A stretch of 64,000 bases of DNA from the NCBI GenBank assembly GCA_012517475.1, contig JAAYUV010000060.1:1-64000 (forward strand), in the 5' to 3' direction. Both the position numbers and the translations under genes were made by a program. This document shows, piece after piece, positions 55,316 to 62,983 of the stretch (positions within the stretch are counted from its first letter, which is position 1; each line of letters opens with the position of its first letter). A model generated the notes under the pieces. The model searched no databases and had not been told where the DNA came from. It saw only the letters and a program-made list of their open reading frames with translations. The stretch is from Peptococcaceae bacterium (GTDB lineage: Bacteria > Bacillota > Desulfitobacteriia > Desulfitobacteriales > Syntrophobotulaceae).

Positions 55316-56590
55316 TTATTGGGATTGTTCTTCTTTGGCGACAAAGGAATGAAGTATTATATAGGCGACTAGGGAAACCACGATTCCGCTTAAAGGACCA
55401 ACGCCAACTTTAATAACATTGCCAGCAACAACCCCTAATAGCCAAGAAATGATACCAACCCAGTTAACCCCGGGAACTTTATTCCACTTAGAAGCATCTC
55501 CTTTTTTAACAATCCAATAATCAGCAATCATTACTCCGGCTACAGCAGGAATTGCGGATGTTAGTACTAACAGATAATTAATGAAATAATCAATGATGCC
55601 GGCAATAGCTAAAAGGGTGCCTAGAGCACCGGCAATACCAGTAGCCAAAGCTCTATTGGAATCACCCAGATTGAACATATTTGTAATAGCCAAACCACCT
55701 GAATAAGCGTTAACTGTATTGGTTGTCCATGTTGCCAAAATCAAAACAATTAAACCGATTAGGGGAACACCTAGGTTAGCAAGAATGACAGTAATATCGT
55801 ATGTTCCTGCTACAACTGCCATAACGCCACCCATAACCAGCATACCAACGCCAGCGGGGAGTACGCCAAGTACGGATGATAAAATAGCATCCTTTCGACC
55901 GACCGCATATCGGGAGTAATCGCCTGCAATAACGCCACCAACTGCAAAAGTACCAACTGCCAAAGCTACGCCTTGGATAAAGGGAAACGGCTGCGGTGGT
56001 TGATAACTAAATAAGATGTCAGAACCATAAGTAGAAAGAGAAGTAAAAGTACCATATAACGATAAAATAATGAGAGAGGGAACCGCGATATAATTCAAAT
56101 ACTTTAGAGCATTAAATCCGTAAATGGCGGTTGTTAACATAATTACGCCCCAAATTAGAGATGAAATCCATACCGGCAAGTTAATTCCTAGCCAAGAAGC
56201 TAAAATATTGCCAAATGCTGCCCCGCAAAGATTTGCCTGAACACCGAACCAACCCAACGTGGCAATTCCTAGAACAAATGAAATAACTACTCTGGATCCT
56301 GTTTCGCCAAAAGACGAACTAGCCAAACTTACCGTTGGCCGACCTAAGTCGGCAGCTTGCATTCCTTGGAAACTCATGTACAACACCACGATACTGTAAC
56401 CAATTACTCCGGCCCAAAACGCCTGCATAACCGTCAAACCTGTTATTAAGGCTCCTCCGATCATCAAGCCTGGAACACAAATCATGGTTCCAATCCAAAT
56501 AAGCGCTATGGTAAACCACGGCTGCCGATCACTTTGGGGCACCGCTTCCAGCGCGTACCGTTCAATTGCACCAGAATTGTTTTTGCTCAT
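55316..56590 (-). CDS. NCS1-family cytosine/hydantoin-type permease
   Basis: 424 residues and about 12 membrane helices. The N-terminus WFTIALIWIGTMICVPGLMIGGAL and LGWFGVQANLCGAAFG match cytosine permease CodB and related NCS1 carriers, which import nucleobases, allantoin or hydantoins with a cation. As first gene of the operon it probably imports the substrate that the DUF917/hydantoinase/racemase enzymes degrade. Confidence 0.9.
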   Translation of the reverse strand: MSKNNSGAIERYALEAVPQSDRQPWFTIALIWIGTMICVPGLMIGGALITGLTVMQAFWAGVIGYSIVVLYMSFQGMQAADLGRPTVSLASSSFGETGSRVVISFVLGIATLGWFGVQANLCGAAFGNILASWLGINLPVWISSLIWGVIMLTTAIYGFNALKYLNYIAVPSLIILSLYGTFTSLSTYGSDILFSYQPPQPFPFIQGVALAVGTFAVGGVIAGDYSRYAVGRKDAILSSVLGVLPAGVGMLVMGGVMAVVAGTYDITVILANLGVPLIGLIVLILATWTTNTVNAYSGGLAITNMFNLGDSNRALATGIAGALGTLLAIAGIIDYFINYLLVLTSAIPAVAGVMIADYWIVKKGDASKWNKVPGVNWVGIISWLLGVVAGNVIKVGVGPLSGIVVSLVAYIILHSFVAKEEQSQ

Positions 56591-56630
56591 AACATCAAAT
56601 AACCTCCTATGTATATTCCATCACTTAATG

Positions 56631-56647
56631 TGCAATATTCATGCCAA
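56631..56647 (-). promoter_or_regulatory. Sigma-54 promoter of the permease-hydantoinase operon
   Basis: The minus strand reads TTGGCATGAATATTGCA, with GG and GC separated by 10 bases as in -24/-12 promoters. It lies about 40 bases before the permease start codon, and a sigma-54 activator gene is divergently transcribed. Confidence 0.8.
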
Positions 56648-56790
56648 CCTATAAACCCCAAAACAAGTATTTGCTACTAAAAACCCTAAGACCCAGAAAT
56701 TTATCAACAAAATTTTTTTGAAGGGGAGAAAAATCTACTAGATTTTGCATTATCAAAAATAGTTTTTCGCAAATATTTCTTATCATCCTT

Positions 56791-56813
56791 GAGAATCTTT
56801 GCAAAGATTTCTC
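56791..56813. promoter_or_regulatory. Candidate enhancer site for the sigma-54 activator
   Basis: A palindrome with perfect core ATCTTTGCAAAGAT (14 bp), extended by GAGA/TCTC. It is about 150 bases upstream of the -24 element, the usual distance for activator binding sites. Confidence 0.6.
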
Positions 56814-56850
56814 ATCTAAATTTGACTAATAAATAATAATATCTAATTCT

Positions 56851-56880
56851 TTCGCATAAATTCACATAAATTCGCATATA
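56851..56880. repeat. Three tandem 10-bp repeats
   Basis: TTCGCATAAA, TTCACATAAA and TTCGCATATA follow each other without spacers; a looser TTTTCGCATT is at 56901-56910. A 10-bp period puts all copies on one face of the helix, so it may be a binding array for a regulator. Confidence 0.6.
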
Positions 56881-56913
56881 TTTTCACAAACTACGTATAA
56901 TTTTCGCATTTTT

Positions 56914-56942
56914 TTGTTGTCGTGTTATTACCATGCTATACT
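56914..56942 (+). promoter_or_regulatory. Promoter of the activator gene
   Basis: TTGTTG (56914-56919) and TATACT (56937-56942) are separated by 17 bases, a sigma-70-type promoter. About 47 bases follow to the TTG start of the activator gene. Confidence 0.6.
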
Positions 56943-56989
56943 GAGATTAATAAAATTGATAATATCAGCGCGAATTGGAGTGACTGTCG

Positions 56990-58681
56990 TTGGAAAATAG
57001 GATTACCCCAAGTTCTTTTCTCAGTAATCTTGCCCAATTCTACAATTGCCAGATTACCTGGTGGGGTGAAGAAAAAATATATGGGACAGTTGTTTCAGAC
57101 GATTATTCGGAAGTAAAAGGTTTGGTTCCGGATCAAATTCAATTGAAACGATTGCTTTATTACCGGCATCCCCTCGTCATAAATAAAGGACGTCACCACT
57201 TGTGCTCCGATTGCATCGAGGCTGAAGGATGTCGTTGTACTCAAGAAGTTTTTATTCCTGTTGAAATTTCTCAGAAGTCAGCGGGGGTATTATGGCGATT
57301 CCTTGGTTCATCGCCGGTAGACACCACATTATGGTTGAAATCGGCTATAGATTTTTCGCAAATAGTGGCCTTTTTGGAGTCAGAACAAAAGGAACATCTC
57401 CAGGGTGAATTTTTCCGGCAGGTTGCGGAGTTTTTTGGCGAACTTCACGGAGAAGGGGTTATATTGTTTGATGATCAAGACAAAATAATATATCAAAACG
57501 AAAAGGCTAAGGAACTCAACCTGTACCAACATTTTTTGGAATACAAAGAAACTCCTTTGGAACAAAATTACTGGAAAGCAACAAAGTTGAATTTTGTGCT
57601 GGATAAAAACAATCCATTGCCCGCCTATTTGCGGCACTATTATTATTCCGATAGATACTTAGGAAAAACCTTGATCACCCATCAATCGGGACTAAAAACA
57701 AAAAACGTTGATTTTTTGACACCGAGGAAATCAATAAATTTTCAAAACATCATTAGTGCTAATCCACAAATGTTAAAAGCAATTTCTACCGCGCATATCG
57801 TTGCAATGACGGACTCTACGGTATTGTTAAGAGGGGAGAGCGGAACGGGGAAAGAAATGTTTGCCCGGGCCATTCACAAAGAAAGCCTGCGAAAAGATGG
57901 ACCTTTTATTGCTATTAACTGTGCGGCTATCCCAGAAAATCTTTTGGAAAGTGAACTGTTTGGATATGAAGAAGGATCTTTTACTGGAGCAAAAAAAGGT
58001 GGAAAACTGGGGAAATTGGAACTTGCTAACAACGGAACCATCTTCCTAGATGAGATAGGAGATATGCCCTTGGCTTTACAGGTTAAATTATTGAGGGTAC
58101 TCCAAAATAAGAACATTGAAAGAATAGGGGGCACCAAACAAATTCCAATAAATGCCCGGATAATTACGGCTACGCACCGAAATCTAGAAGAAATGATTAA
58201 AGAAAATAAGTTTCGGGAAGATTTGTTTTATCGGATTAATGTTATTCCTATAAAGATACCGCCATTAAAGGAGAGGCCGGAAGATATCGAGTTGTTGTTG
58301 AATTATTTTATTAGAAAGTACTGTATTCTTCTAAACAAAAACTTTATGACATTTACCTATGAAGCGATGGAAATGCTAAAGTCGCATTCTTGGCCTGGGA
58401 ACGTGCGGGAATTGGAAAACGCGGTGGAATATAGTGTTGCTATTACAAAAACCGATGAAATAGGAATCGAAAATTTATCGAATCAGTTTCAATCCACTAT
58501 GGCTGAAAGACAATCACTACAAATTATGCCTAAACAAACGGCTCATGAAATAGATAGGGAACAATTGCGAAGTTTATTAGAACAATTTGGTCAAACAACT
58601 GATGGCAAACGGGAAATTGCCAGAAATTTAGGTATTAGTTTAGCTACTTTGTATCGGTGGATCAAAAAATATAAACTTTAG
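56990..58681 (+). CDS. Sigma-54-dependent transcriptional activator
   Basis: 563 residues from a TTG with GGAGTG upstream. The N-terminal part (about 1-140) contains a Cys4 cluster (72, 75, 81, 83; [12 protein letters not shown]), perhaps a metal or redox sensor, followed by a PAS-like segment (about 141-230). The AAA+ domain has GESGTGKE (282-289), GSFTGA (329-334, a variant of GAFTGA) and the Walker B FLDEIGD. The C-terminal Fis-type helix-turn-helix ([21 protein letters not shown]) is complete. It should activate the divergent operon through sigma-54. Confidence 0.92.
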   Translation: MENRITPSSFLSNLAQFYNCQITWWGEEKIYGTVVSDDYSEVKGLVPDQIQLKRLLYYRHPLVINKGRHHLCSDCIEAEGCRCTQEVFIPVEISQKSAGVLWRFLGSSPVDTTLWLKSAIDFSQIVAFLESEQKEHLQGEFFRQVAEFFGELHGEGVILFDDQDKIIYQNEKAKELNLYQHFLEYKETPLEQNYWKATKLNFVLDKNNPLPAYLRHYYYSDRYLGKTLITHQSGLKTKNVDFLTPRKSINFQNIISANPQMLKAISTAHIVAMTDSTVLLRGESGTGKEMFARAIHKESLRKDGPFIAINCAAIPENLLESELFGYEEGSFTGAKKGGKLGKLELANNGTIFLDEIGDMPLALQVKLLRVLQNKNIERIGGTKQIPINARIITATHRNLEEMIKENKFREDLFYRINVIPIKIPPLKERPEDIELLLNYFIRKYCILLNKNFMTFTYEAMEMLKSHSWPGNVRELENAVEYSVAITKTDEIGIENLSNQFQSTMAERQSLQIMPKQTAHEIDREQLRSLLEQFGQTTDGKREIARNLGISLATLYRWIKKYKL

Positions 58682-58756
58682 CAGATTACTGATTATTCAG
58701 GTGTTACGACTTGTTTCGTAAGAAATATTGGGAAACTTAGCTTGGGGGGGAATAAA

Positions 58757-59869
58757 GTGCAGGTTATTAATAAAGAGTGGATTCAACCCTTGATGTGGGG
58801 CAGTATGTTTTTAAGTTCTGGCGGGGGTGGCGGGGAAAGAAATATCGCCAAATTAATAGAAAAAACCTTTCGTCAGAGCCTTGAGGTAAACTTGATTGAA
58901 TTGAACGAAATTGATCCTTCCGGCCAATATTTGGCGGTTGGCATTATGGGTTCTCCCGAGTTATTAGAAGAACATTATATTACCGGTTTTGAGGGAGTAG
59001 ATTTATTTGACCAACTGAATAATCTGCGAAATAACAGCATACAAGGTTTGTTTCCCTTAGAAGCAGCATCGGTGAATATTCTATATCCGCTGCTCGTGGC
59101 CGGGCTATCCAAACGACCTCTCATAAACGGTGATGCAATGGGGAGGGCTTTTCCGGAATTTCAAATGACAACGTTTCATCTTAACAATCTGCCAAGTACC
59201 CCTTTCGTATTAAAAGATTGCCTTGGAAATAACTATCATTTTCATGATGAAGACACTTTTTTATTGGAATTGAATACTCGGCAAGTTGTCGATAAGGGTG
59301 GAGGGGTCGGCTTTTTTGCGGGGTATCCCACAGCAGGAAATATCTTAAAACGCATTCTAATTCCCAAAACGATTTCTTTTGCCGCAAACATAGGCAGAAC
59401 GTTTCTTGAATCCAAATCATATGCAGAATTGTTAAACGATCTAATCGTGGCTTCTAAGAATTCCTTATATGCCAGTGTTATAGAATTGTTTGTTGGAACG
59501 GTGGAAACCAGCAACCATATCAGAACCAAAACTTTAGAATGGGATACCATCGCCATCAAAGGTAAGGGCTATTATGAAGAGGAAGAATTTAAGATTCTTG
59601 TAAAAAACGAAAACCTGATAGCTTATCGAAATAATCAGGTTGCCGCGATGGTGCCGGATTTAATTTCTATCATTGATTTAGAAACGCTAAAACCTGTTAG
59701 CAACAGCAATCTAACAGCTGGTGCAGAGGTAGCGGTTATTGGGATGCCAGCACCCTTGGTGCTAAAAACAAAAAAATCCCTTGAATTTATAGGACCCCAA
59801 AATTTTGGGTACAAATCAAAATATAAATCCCTAGAGGAACTATACTTTTCTTATTATTTCGGTGATTAA
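58757..59869 (+). CDS. Second DUF917 family protein
   Basis: 370 residues from a GTG with GGGGGG just upstream. SSGGGGGERNIAKLI, FPLEAASVNILYPLLVAGLSKRPLINGDAMGRAFPEFQMTTFHL and the C-terminal IDLETLKPVSNSNLTAGAEVAVIG match the DUF917 gene at 54159-55250, though clearly diverged (for example the AGG stretch is AAS here). It follows the activator by 75 bases without a recognisable promoter, so it is probably co-transcribed. Confidence 0.88.
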   Translation: MQVINKEWIQPLMWGSMFLSSGGGGGERNIAKLIEKTFRQSLEVNLIELNEIDPSGQYLAVGIMGSPELLEEHYITGFEGVDLFDQLNNLRNNSIQGLFPLEAASVNILYPLLVAGLSKRPLINGDAMGRAFPEFQMTTFHLNNLPSTPFVLKDCLGNNYHFHDEDTFLLELNTRQVVDKGGGVGFFAGYPTAGNILKRILIPKTISFAANIGRTFLESKSYAELLNDLIVASKNSLYASVIELFVGTVETSNHIRTKTLEWDTIAIKGKGYYEEEEFKILVKNENLIAYRNNQVAAMVPDLISIIDLETLKPVSNSNLTAGAEVAVIGMPAPLVLKTKKSLEFIGPQNFGYKSKYKSLEELYFSYYFGD

Positions 59870-59915
59870 ATAACGCTAATTAAAACTTGGTTCGTTGGGT
59901 TGAAGAGGTGGGAAA

Positions 59916-61205
59916 ATGGGCGGAAATATCGTATTAATATGGCAACAAAAACAAGTGGATATTAATTATGGAGTAAACGAAGTTGTGGTAGCTTCCGAAA
60001 GAATTTCTTCGTTGTCAATTAGTATTTTGGAACAATTCTTAAACCGAAATGGTATAGATCCTCGACAAATAGAAAATGTAATATTGGTTCGTGATTTAAC
60101 GGAAATAATTCCGCAAGAACTGAAAAGCAACAAGAGCTTTGGGTATTTAAGAGTTACACCTACTCCACTAGAGTTTATGCCGGTTGCTAGTTTAATGCAA
60201 AAGAGTAATGTAAAAATCCATACTTTTCACTTGCCACTGCCGATTAAGTCTGACTTTGATGTGCGACTAAGAAAAACTTTGGAAACTTTGACTACGCTTT
60301 CTATAAAAGAAGTTGCCGTTAACAGTACGTTTTCTTTAATTGATAACTCTTCGGCGCCTAGGGTAATCGAAAAAATAGAGCAATTTTTCCCAGGCCAATT
60401 CTCTTGTTATTTTTTGGACATTTTTAACACTGCTAATTTTTTGTTGAGAGAAAATAACTTGTTGATTAATTTGTTGTTACGTCAAACTGTGAAAGCTTTG
60501 TTAGAAAAAATTGATAGGTCGTTGAATGAAGTTGGTATTTTTGCCCCGGTTTATCTGTTAAAAGGAGACGGAACCCTTGCTAGTAGCAAGATGGCTGAAA
60601 TAAATCCTTTGGCCACATGGCGAGCCAAAGAAGCGGTTTATTTAATTTCGGGTAGTCACTGGCAAAAAAATAAGGATACTATAGTTATTTTTGAGCAGGA
60701 TCAGAGCATCAAGATGGGAGTTACCGAAGACTACCTCCCCAGAATTCCGGAAGGCGTCAATAAATTTCAGGACATAGAACTTCCAGGGCGATATCCTTTG
60801 ACCATAACAATTGAAAACACCAGCAATCGAAAAAAATGGGAGGAAGCGATAGAGTTGCTAAATCCGTTTCCTGGCCCTGTTACATTAGTAAACTTTTCCA
60901 AAACATTAGATACTTCGCCTGTTTTCAGCTATCCAATTGCCAATGCTCCCAATGAACCCCATGTTTTAGCAAGTGGAGTGCTAACCGCTCCGTTTCGTTG
61001 GGAGACTCAAAAAATGATTGTGGTTAATTCTGTAGAAGAGATAGACTCTGTAAAACAAACTCTATTAGACGCAGCTTTGAATACATTAGATAAGCAGGGT
61101 GTTCGATTGAGGAAAATAAATTATAGTTTTGAAAATAATCCTTTAAAATATTTGCCCAAGAACAGGGTATTATTGAAACTTATTATTTGGGGTAATCTTT
61201 GTTAA
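59916..61205 (+). CDS. Diverged hydantoinase-like pseudoenzyme
   Basis: 429 residues from an ATG with GAGGTGGG upstream. The order of segments follows the hydantoinase at 52603-54159; YLLKGDGTLASSKMAEINPLATW aligns with its CQNDGTLMSVDYAVKYPI, and VNSTFSLIDNSSAPRVIEKI with its VTSVFSFVSSDHEKRVAQII. The nucleotide-binding motifs GIDVGGTN and DVGGTTSDIG are replaced by unrelated sequence. It is 90 residues shorter and seems catalytically dead, but the frame is open and paired with a DUF917 gene, so selection is likely. A regulatory subunit role is a guess. Confidence 0.7.
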   Translation: MGGNIVLIWQQKQVDINYGVNEVVVASERISSLSISILEQFLNRNGIDPRQIENVILVRDLTEIIPQELKSNKSFGYLRVTPTPLEFMPVASLMQKSNVKIHTFHLPLPIKSDFDVRLRKTLETLTTLSIKEVAVNSTFSLIDNSSAPRVIEKIEQFFPGQFSCYFLDIFNTANFLLRENNLLINLLLRQTVKALLEKIDRSLNEVGIFAPVYLLKGDGTLASSKMAEINPLATWRAKEAVYLISGSHWQKNKDTIVIFEQDQSIKMGVTEDYLPRIPEGVNKFQDIELPGRYPLTITIENTSNRKKWEEAIELLNPFPGPVTLVNFSKTLDTSPVFSYPIANAPNEPHVLASGVLTAPFRWETQKMIVVNSVEEIDSVKQTLLDAALNTLDKQGVRLRKINYSFENNPLKYLPKNRVLLKLIIWGNLC

Positions 61206-61298
61206 GCGAATGAGTAATAATTAAATCTGCGATCTTAACGGATCAGAATACAGAACCCTATTGCATTTATTATTGCAATGCACAAATAAACTTGAATA

Positions 61299-61338
61299 AA
61301 ACAGCCGCCATTCTGCTTTTCACAGTTTGGCGGTTGTT
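61299..61338 (+). terminator. Terminator after the diverged DUF917/hydantoinase pair
   Basis: Stem AACAGCCGCCA/TGGCGGTTGTT with a 17-base loop, followed by TCTTCT. It lies 93 bases after the stop codon. Confidence 0.75.
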
Positions 61339-61359
61339 TCTTCTAGGTAATTTTATTTT

Positions 61360-61955
61360 GTAGCCAGCGTCTGCTCCATTTCAAAACCTGATTTGAATCT
61401 TATGATAATCTTGTCCTTTGATATGACCTCAAATTCCCAAAGTGCCCCAAACCCTCCATCCATCAGCCCTTTACCCTCTCAATACTCGCGACGGTCTCAC
61501 TATGCCTTGAAGATAATTGGTATCAAAATATATGTATATCCTGCACTTGTCCCTCTTTTCATCTTTAATGGCTTTGTTTTTTATAAAATCGGTAATGTCT
61601 TCATCTTTTTCACAATAAAAAGAGAGAACGCGTCTCTCCATAAATTCTCATCTATGTCCTCTGCTTTAATCAAGCTTTGGAGCGAAGCAAACTCAATAAA
61701 TTTCCCTTCACTCCTTTTCATGTTAGCAATTACATTTTGAGAATCTATAAATTAATACCCATCTTTTCCTAAACAATCCTAATTCTTATCAAATATCTTT
61801 TTTGTAAAATCAAGGTTATCTTAAAGTAGCCAGTTAGCAAAATACCCCAAGTCCTTCACTCATGAGCTTTTCACCCTCTCAATCCTTGCAACGGTATCTG
61901 TATGCTTCGGACTGTGATAAGCCATCAAAAGAAAACACTTGATATGTTCCAGTAT
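61360..61955 (-). pseudogene. Two decayed copies of a recombinase-like C-terminus
   Basis: At 61360-61500 the minus strand reads HSETVASIERVKG and, after a frameshift, LMDGGFGALWEFEVISKDKI with IRFKSGFEMEQTLATK and a stop. At 61780-61955 a second copy reads MAYHSPKHTDTVARIERVK and LMSEGLGVF, then decays. Between them other frames (ITDFIKNKAIKDEKRDKC) remain. The DKIxxRFKSGxE ending is like that of serine recombinases, but the family is uncertain. No intact gene is present between 61206 and 61955. Confidence 0.5.
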
Positions 61956-62843
61956 CTATTTTCTATTAAACTCCCCGTGAAGGCATACTTCTTTAAACTT
62001 TAGCAGCGCGTTTGAAAAAAATTTGTGCTTATGATAAACGAGATTAAATTTTCGCATAAAATGTAATCCTTTTATTTCTACAATTTTTATATCGCCCATT
62101 TGCACTTCTCTTTCTACTGCCAAACGCGAAATTACCGCAACTCCCATTTCTGCAGCAACAGCATTTTTTATAGCCTCAGCGTTATTATAAACCCCTACTG
62201 TTGTCCATTTTAAGCCTGCAACAGCCATTTCTGCTTCAAACAATTCCCGTGTACCGCTGCCTTTTTCCCGGATAATAAAGGGGCAGCCATCAAGCTCTTC
62301 TGCCGCAATGTAACCCTTGACAGCCCACGGATGCTTAGAATGGCAGATAAGTACGAGTTCATCATCGTAAAATGGCTCTTCAATTATGTCAGGAGAATGA
62401 ATAAAACCCTCTACCAATCCAATATCAATTTTATCAGAAAGAATCATCTCCTCAATCACTTTTGTATTGTCGACAGTAGTTGTAACCTCCACATTTAAAC
62501 AACGATTCAAAAAAGCTTTTATAACTTCGCTAAGAATACATGTACCCACGGTGACACTGGCACCAACTCTTAAAATACCGTTTTCACTTATCACACGGAT
62601 TTCGCGTTCTAACCGTTCATTTAAATTAATAATATGACGTGCATAAGAGAGAAGTCTGTTACCTGCAGCGGTTATATATAACTTACGTCCCAGCCGTTCA
62701 AACAATTTGACATTGTAGTGACCTTCAAGTTCAGCTATCGCCTGACTTACTGACGGCTGAGTCATATACAGCTTTTCTGCAGCAGCCGTCATACCACCTG
62801 AGTCACACACTTCTATAAAAATACGCAGGTGCCGCAACGTCAT
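61956..62843 (-). CDS. LysR-family regulator (CysL-like)
   Basis: 295 residues from an ATG with GAGAGGTG upstream. The N-terminal winged helix (MTLRHLRIFIEVCDSGGMTAAAEKLYMTQPSVSQAIAELEGHYNVKLFERLGRKLYIT) and the C-terminal periplasmic-binding-like domain are complete. It is divergent from a YeiH-family exporter gene, the same arrangement as CysL/YeiE with YeiH, so it probably activates that exporter in response to a sulfur or related metabolite. Confidence 0.92.
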   Translation of the reverse strand: MTLRHLRIFIEVCDSGGMTAAAEKLYMTQPSVSQAIAELEGHYNVKLFERLGRKLYITAAGNRLLSYARHIINLNERLEREIRVISENGILRVGASVTVGTCILSEVIKAFLNRCLNVEVTTTVDNTKVIEEMILSDKIDIGLVEGFIHSPDIIEEPFYDDELVLICHSKHPWAVKGYIAAEELDGCPFIIREKGSGTRELFEAEMAVAGLKWTTVGVYNNAEAIKNAVAAEMGVAVISRLAVEREVQMGDIKIVEIKGLHFMRKFNLVYHKHKFFSNALLKFKEVCLHGEFNRK

Positions 62844-62918
62844 GCCAATCACCTCTCTATAATAGTCATTTACCTATCATATAAATAGAATTATATTATT
62901 TTACAAATGTTTTTACAA

Positions 62919-62960
62919 GTAGTATTGTCTTGATTGTAGTATTGTCTTGATTGTCTTGAT
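62919..62960. repeat. Tandem 17-bp repeat between LysR and YeiH genes
   Basis: GTAGTATTGTCTTGATT occurs at 62919-62935 and 62936-62952, followed by a partial third copy (GTCTTGAT). It ends 23 bases before the YeiH start codon and may influence binding of the LysR protein or come from slippage. Confidence 0.8.
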
Positions 62961-62983
62961 AAAAAGAAAGGGGGAAATTAAAG

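Noticed and set aside
56851..56910. CRISPR-like array
   Set aside because: Units are 10 bp without spacers, unlike repeat-spacer structure, and no cas genes occur in the window.
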